DNA of 64,000 nt, taken from assembly GCF_010389155.1 (NCBI RefSeq), contig NC_057769.1, positions 23,126,735-23,190,734 on the forward strand. The letters are read 5' to 3'. The stretch comes from Erigeron canadensis (lineage: Eukaryota > Streptophyta > Magnoliopsida > Asterales > Asteraceae). Positions 61,008-64,000 of the stretch are shown one piece after another. The stretch's first letter is position 1. Every line of letters begins with the position of its first letter. The notes beneath the pieces were generated by a model. It was not told the origin of the DNA. It searched no databases and saw only the letters and a list, made by a program, of their open reading frames with translations. Made by a program: the position numbers and the translations under genes.

Positions 61008-61640
61008 CTAAGTCTCAGAATAATCCAAGTCAACAGTGTTGTCAGCGTCATTGCGATGAATGTAGCGGTAGCGCTCAGGAGACTCGGCGGTCGCGCCTAG
61101 TAGAGGAGAAACGTACTCCTCCCCCAGGTCAGAGTAGTAAGGTACATCTTGACCACCACCCACATTGGCTTGTGAGAATACCCCGTGGTCTAGCGTCCAG
61201 GTTAATGTTGAAGAAGAGGCGTTTAACTGAAAAATAACTTGATTCAGCCAGTCGATCTTCTGTCGAAGATATACAAGATGCTCATTCTCTGCGATGTTAC
61301 GTGCATAACCCGGGGCAGTAAGTCGGTTGATTGCGGCTTCGTAAGCCGCTTTGTTCTCAGAAACGCCCTGAATGACGTTATTCACATCTGAGAGGTGTTT
61401 GGAGTCGTGATTTAGGTGAGTTTGGATATCCATTTTACAATCACGAAGGTCCATTGTAGTGATTTTGGTTGAAAGAAAGTTGTGGAGCAAATGGAAATTG
61501 GGTGAAAATGAAAGTTGTGGAGTAAAAATTGGACAAAAAATGGGGTTTTTATGGGTGAAAAGGTAGAAAAGTGGGTTAAATTTTTTTTTTTTTAAACGAG
61601 ATCTAGCCGTTTGGGGGGGGGGGGGGGCACTCGGTTTCAA
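61008..61640 (-). CDS. Unrecognised frame, possibly carried by a transposable element
   Basis: A 210-codon frame whose likely start is an internal Met (MDLRDCKMDIQTHLNHD, ATG near 61454), leaving about 148 residues. The earlier part is low-complexity and overlaps a T-run and a 15-G run. The supported part is acidic and helix-prone (IQGVSENKAAYEAAINRL, HLVYLRQKIDWLNQVIFQL), with an acidic end (NTVDLDYSET). Downstream repeats of ACTTAAATAAAACT and the AAACGAGATCTAGCCG text upstream recall the flanks of the Harbinger gene at 13319. The protein does not resemble a transposase I know. It may be an accessory protein of a non-autonomous element, or a real small gene. Confidence 0.4.
   Translation of the reverse strand: MKPSAPPPPQTARSRLKKKKFNPLFYLFTHKNPIFCPIFTPQLSFSPNFHLLHNFLSTKITTMDLRDCKMDIQTHLNHDSKHLSDVNNVIQGVSENKAAYEAAINRLTAPGYARNIAENEHLVYLRQKIDWLNQVIFQLNASSSTLTWTLDHGVFSQANVGGGQDVPYYSDLGEEYVSPLLGATAESPERYRYIHRNDADNTVDLDYSET
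61613..61627. repeat. 15-base G homopolymer
   Basis: An uninterrupted G run ends at CACTCGG. It is unusual in this AT-rich window and its length may be an assembly or sequencing estimate. Confidence 0.8.
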
Positions 61641-61734
61641 CGTTCAAAACTTCTTACCCACACTCAGTTTCAATATTCGAAATGCTAACCGACCGGGCCT
61701 TAACCGATGACTACCCGAACACCTTCCATGGTGT

Positions 61735-62389
61735 AGCTGATGGTCCACGAATGCACAACTGATGTTATATTTAAATTAGACAAGAAAGTAAATAAGTAGA
61801 TAAATAACAAGAACAATAACAAGTTCAATTGTAATAAATCAATGCAAGGATAATCATATGTATTATTGATTAAACGATGAATGCATGGTTGATCTTACAC
61901 ACTTGACTTACAAGAATACAAAAGAACAGAGGTAATTGCTAAGTCTAGACACACTAAAAACTTGAACAATTACAAGTGACACACACTTTCAAGGTGACTA
62001 ACACACTTGATACAATGCGGCTGTGTTGCTTTATATAGAGGAAGAATTAGGGCAACACAACCTTCCTTTGATAGTGATAGATGGTGGTTGTCGACATTCC
62101 ATTGGCTCTTTGTACTTCCAAGCAAGAGCCTTTGTCTTCTTTACCAAAATGGGTATGAAAGAAAAGACCCAAGTTTTGGTCCCAACCTGTACCTTTACCA
62201 TGTAAGGTATGGTACGGTTGGAAGAACCACCATGTGACTCTTGTCTTCATATGGTTTGAATACTTCCCGCCATGACAAACATTTGGTCAGCATGCATCCC
62301 GCTGAAGAAAGTCACTGGACTCACTGAAGACTTGCTGACTATACATGTCAGCGAGTAAGTCTTATCAGCGAATCCAAGACTGACATCCA
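61735..62389 (-). repeat. Probable 3' LTR of minus-strand copia element
   Basis: It lies downstream of the accessory frame on the minus strand. A TATA box (CCTCTATATAAAG, about 62043-62031) precedes a leader, with TGTATTCTTGTAAGTC-like U5 text as in the other copia LTRs. A polypurine-like GTTGAGGGGGAGA lies at about 62436-62424. The start may be TGGATGTCAG at 62389 and the end near 61735, but neither has a confirming duplication. Confidence 0.55.
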
Positions 62390-64000
62390 CTATTGCCAGG
62401 GGGAACTTCAGCATCAATTCTTGTCTCCCCCTCAACATCAGCAGGGGGAGTGTTTACCTTGTCCTTACTGACAGCCACTATTGTCAGTTCATCTTGTTTA
62501 TTAGTGGCTGCAACAGTATTTTCTTCACATGCAACCTTGTCAGCAGAAGCTTCATATATATCATTGACTGCTTTGTTAATAGCTTCGCTGACAAGTGCCA
62601 TCACGGCAGCATCAACTTTCTCCCCCTTGGAGGTAGTATCATTAATAACTACCTCCACTGTTGCTGTTGGAGCTGCCTGCTGCTGAAGAAGTTGGGACAG
62701 CATCTTCTTAATGTCCCCAACTTCTTGCTCCAGGTGCATTTGGCGCTTACGATCTTCCTAAGTGAAAGAGACTTGAGGAGGAAGACTGGCCACTTGAGTT
62801 TCCAAGGCATTTAAGGCGTTGGTGTTGCATTCAACCTGGGAGATAAGAGGAGAAACCAGGTCAACAACCCTTTTCGCTTCAGCAGCAGCAGATTCACTGC
62901 TGTTGGATGCTTTCTTTGCTGAGAACCTTACAGCAGTTCCAATTTTGCACAGCGATCGTGAGAACCCTCGAATGGCCTGCTGATCCTTTTTGATAACATT
63001 TGTATAGGTGCGCAGCTTCTCTTGATCAGCAGCCATAGAGACAGATTTTTCCTTAAGAGTCTCGATGCTGGCAGTGTTTTCATTCTGCTTGCTGTACCAG
63101 CTCTCCAAGATCTTCACCAATCTGTCATCTTCATGATTTTTAAGTTGAACAACGAGTGTGGCAGCCTTGGTGAGATCATTTAATTGGTGTTCCACCCTGG
63201 CCAGCCTGTCAGAAGAGTTAGTGGAGTAAGAGATACCCAACTCTTTGACAGTTTGAGAATCGACAGGCTTGGCAGCAGAAGAACAGCCAGGAACACTTTG
63301 AAAGGAAGAGGGCATGCCATGGGAGGGCATAGTGTTCACTGGTTGCAAGGGTGGAGTCTGAGGTCTGGCAGAAAGAGTCAGCACCTCAGTTTCTTCAATA
63401 TTAGCTGCTGCATTATCATCAGCAGCAGCAGCCTGGTTGGAGGAATCCAGCTGGAATTCATCAGCAACAAACTCTCCCAACTCAAAATCACTTTCCTCAT
63501 CATTACTAACATTTCCTTCAGCATCACCTTCAAGATTTTCACCACCAACACCTAATCTTTCTTCAAGAGCAAAATTTAGAGGGGTAGGGGAACCGGGTGC
63601 CTCAGCTTCAGTGTGTTGTTCCACCAAAGCATCATCGGCCGTAGACTTTGTTGTCTCTAGCATCACCTGTGATATGGCTGCTGACAACGACTCAGAGGGT
63701 TGAGAAGAAGAAGAGGGAATAGTTTGTTCGGTGGACTCAACTCTAATGGGCTGGGGTGGCCCTTGATCTTAACCAACCTCGCCTACAGAAGTTTGAGGTG
63801 GCTGCTTTCGGTTACCCTTTTTCTCGTCAGCAGCCTTTTTTGAGGCTGCTGATGGGCTGGCTGGGTCTCTATTGTCCTTGGGCAGTGAGAACTTCTTAAC
63901 CTTAGTAGTTTTGCCCTTTGGTACTCGCTGCTACTGTTTTGGGACAGCAGCAGGAGGTGAAGTGGAAGAAGATACAATTGTTTTGGCTTTCTTGGGAGCT
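62365..64000 (-). pseudogene. Copia 3' accessory frame (coiled-coil), three in-frame stops, runs off the window
   Basis: One reading frame continues from the right edge to 62365, interrupted by TAG near 63932, TAA near 63769 and TAG at 62758-62760; no frameshift is needed. The largest open piece is 309 codons (63687-62758). The protein is Lys/Pro/Ser-rich at first, then acidic (NDEESDFELGEF), then has a heptad-patterned part (RLARVEHQLNDLTKA and onwards) and a second helical part ending MLSQLLQQQ. It is the same architectural type as the frame at 10-2024, with different sequence. Its position before a polypurine tract and LTR marks it as the 3' gene of an LTR element. Confidence 0.72.

Noticed and set aside
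63184..63703. Plus-strand frames of 88-123 codons at the right edge
   Set aside because: They are antisense to the copia accessory frame.
1..64000. CRISPR array, operon or bacterial-type defence system
   Set aside because: No spaced identical repeats, no polycistronic arrangement, and all supported genes are spliced or plant-type.

Overview
This is nuclear plant DNA: AT-rich, with spliced genes, tRNA-derived SINEs, Helitron ends, a PIF/Harbinger element, hAT relics and Ty1-copia LTR elements. It carries five well supported protein genes. The style of the copia elements (an extra coiled-coil frame next to the 3' LTR), the Au-like SINEs and a short GCGGCGCGA-type repeat suggest a composite (Asteraceae). 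The family assignment is an inference from remembered repeat styles; the plant origin is secure.

Layout. 1-10100 is a pile of mobile elements. It starts with the 3' half of a plus-strand copia element and its LTR, then the 5' half of a minus-strand copia element (gag and LTR). A broken hAT transposase gene follows, with a solo LTR in its tail, and then a Gypsy-like LTR piece. 10120-12807 is a three-exon gene for a COMPANION OF CELLULOSE SYNTHASE-like membrane protein (317 aa), with a 391-bp Helitron in intron 1. 12968-14904 is a complete PIF/Harbinger element with TAA duplications whose transposase lacks its first catalytic block. 14905-26700 is gene-free, AT-rich DNA with a foldback MITE, a SINE, retrotransposon scraps and a Helitron terminus. 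26732-30270 is a MYB46/MYB83-type R2R3-MYB gene (365 aa). 30271-40349 is again gene-free, with microsatellites, a CACTA-like end, tandem Helitron-like units and a fresh SINE.

40350-45844 is the six-exon gene for mitochondrial ATP synthase OSCP (239 aa), with a hAT MITE in intron 3. 47755-47961 is a one-exon small protein gene. 50582-52282 is a four-exon gene of unknown function (267 aa). 55053-58337 is a seven-exon gene for the RING-H2 ubiquitin ligase BIG BROTHER (249 aa). 61008-61640 is an unrecognised frame in repeat-like surroundings. 61735-64000 is the 3' part of a third copia element on the minus strand.

Functionally, the MYB46/83-type factor (secondary-wall master regulator) and the cellulose-synthase companion belong to the same broad process, but they lie 14 kb apart with repeats between them and nothing shows co-regulation. 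OSCP (respiration) and BIG BROTHER (organ size) are unrelated housekeeping and developmental genes. I found no CRISPR, operon or prokaryote-like defence system. The distinctive content is the set of datable insertions with intact target-site duplications, and a few decayed or unassigned coding segments. All exon boundaries were read by eye from GT/AG sites, frame and family similarity; no alignment was run.
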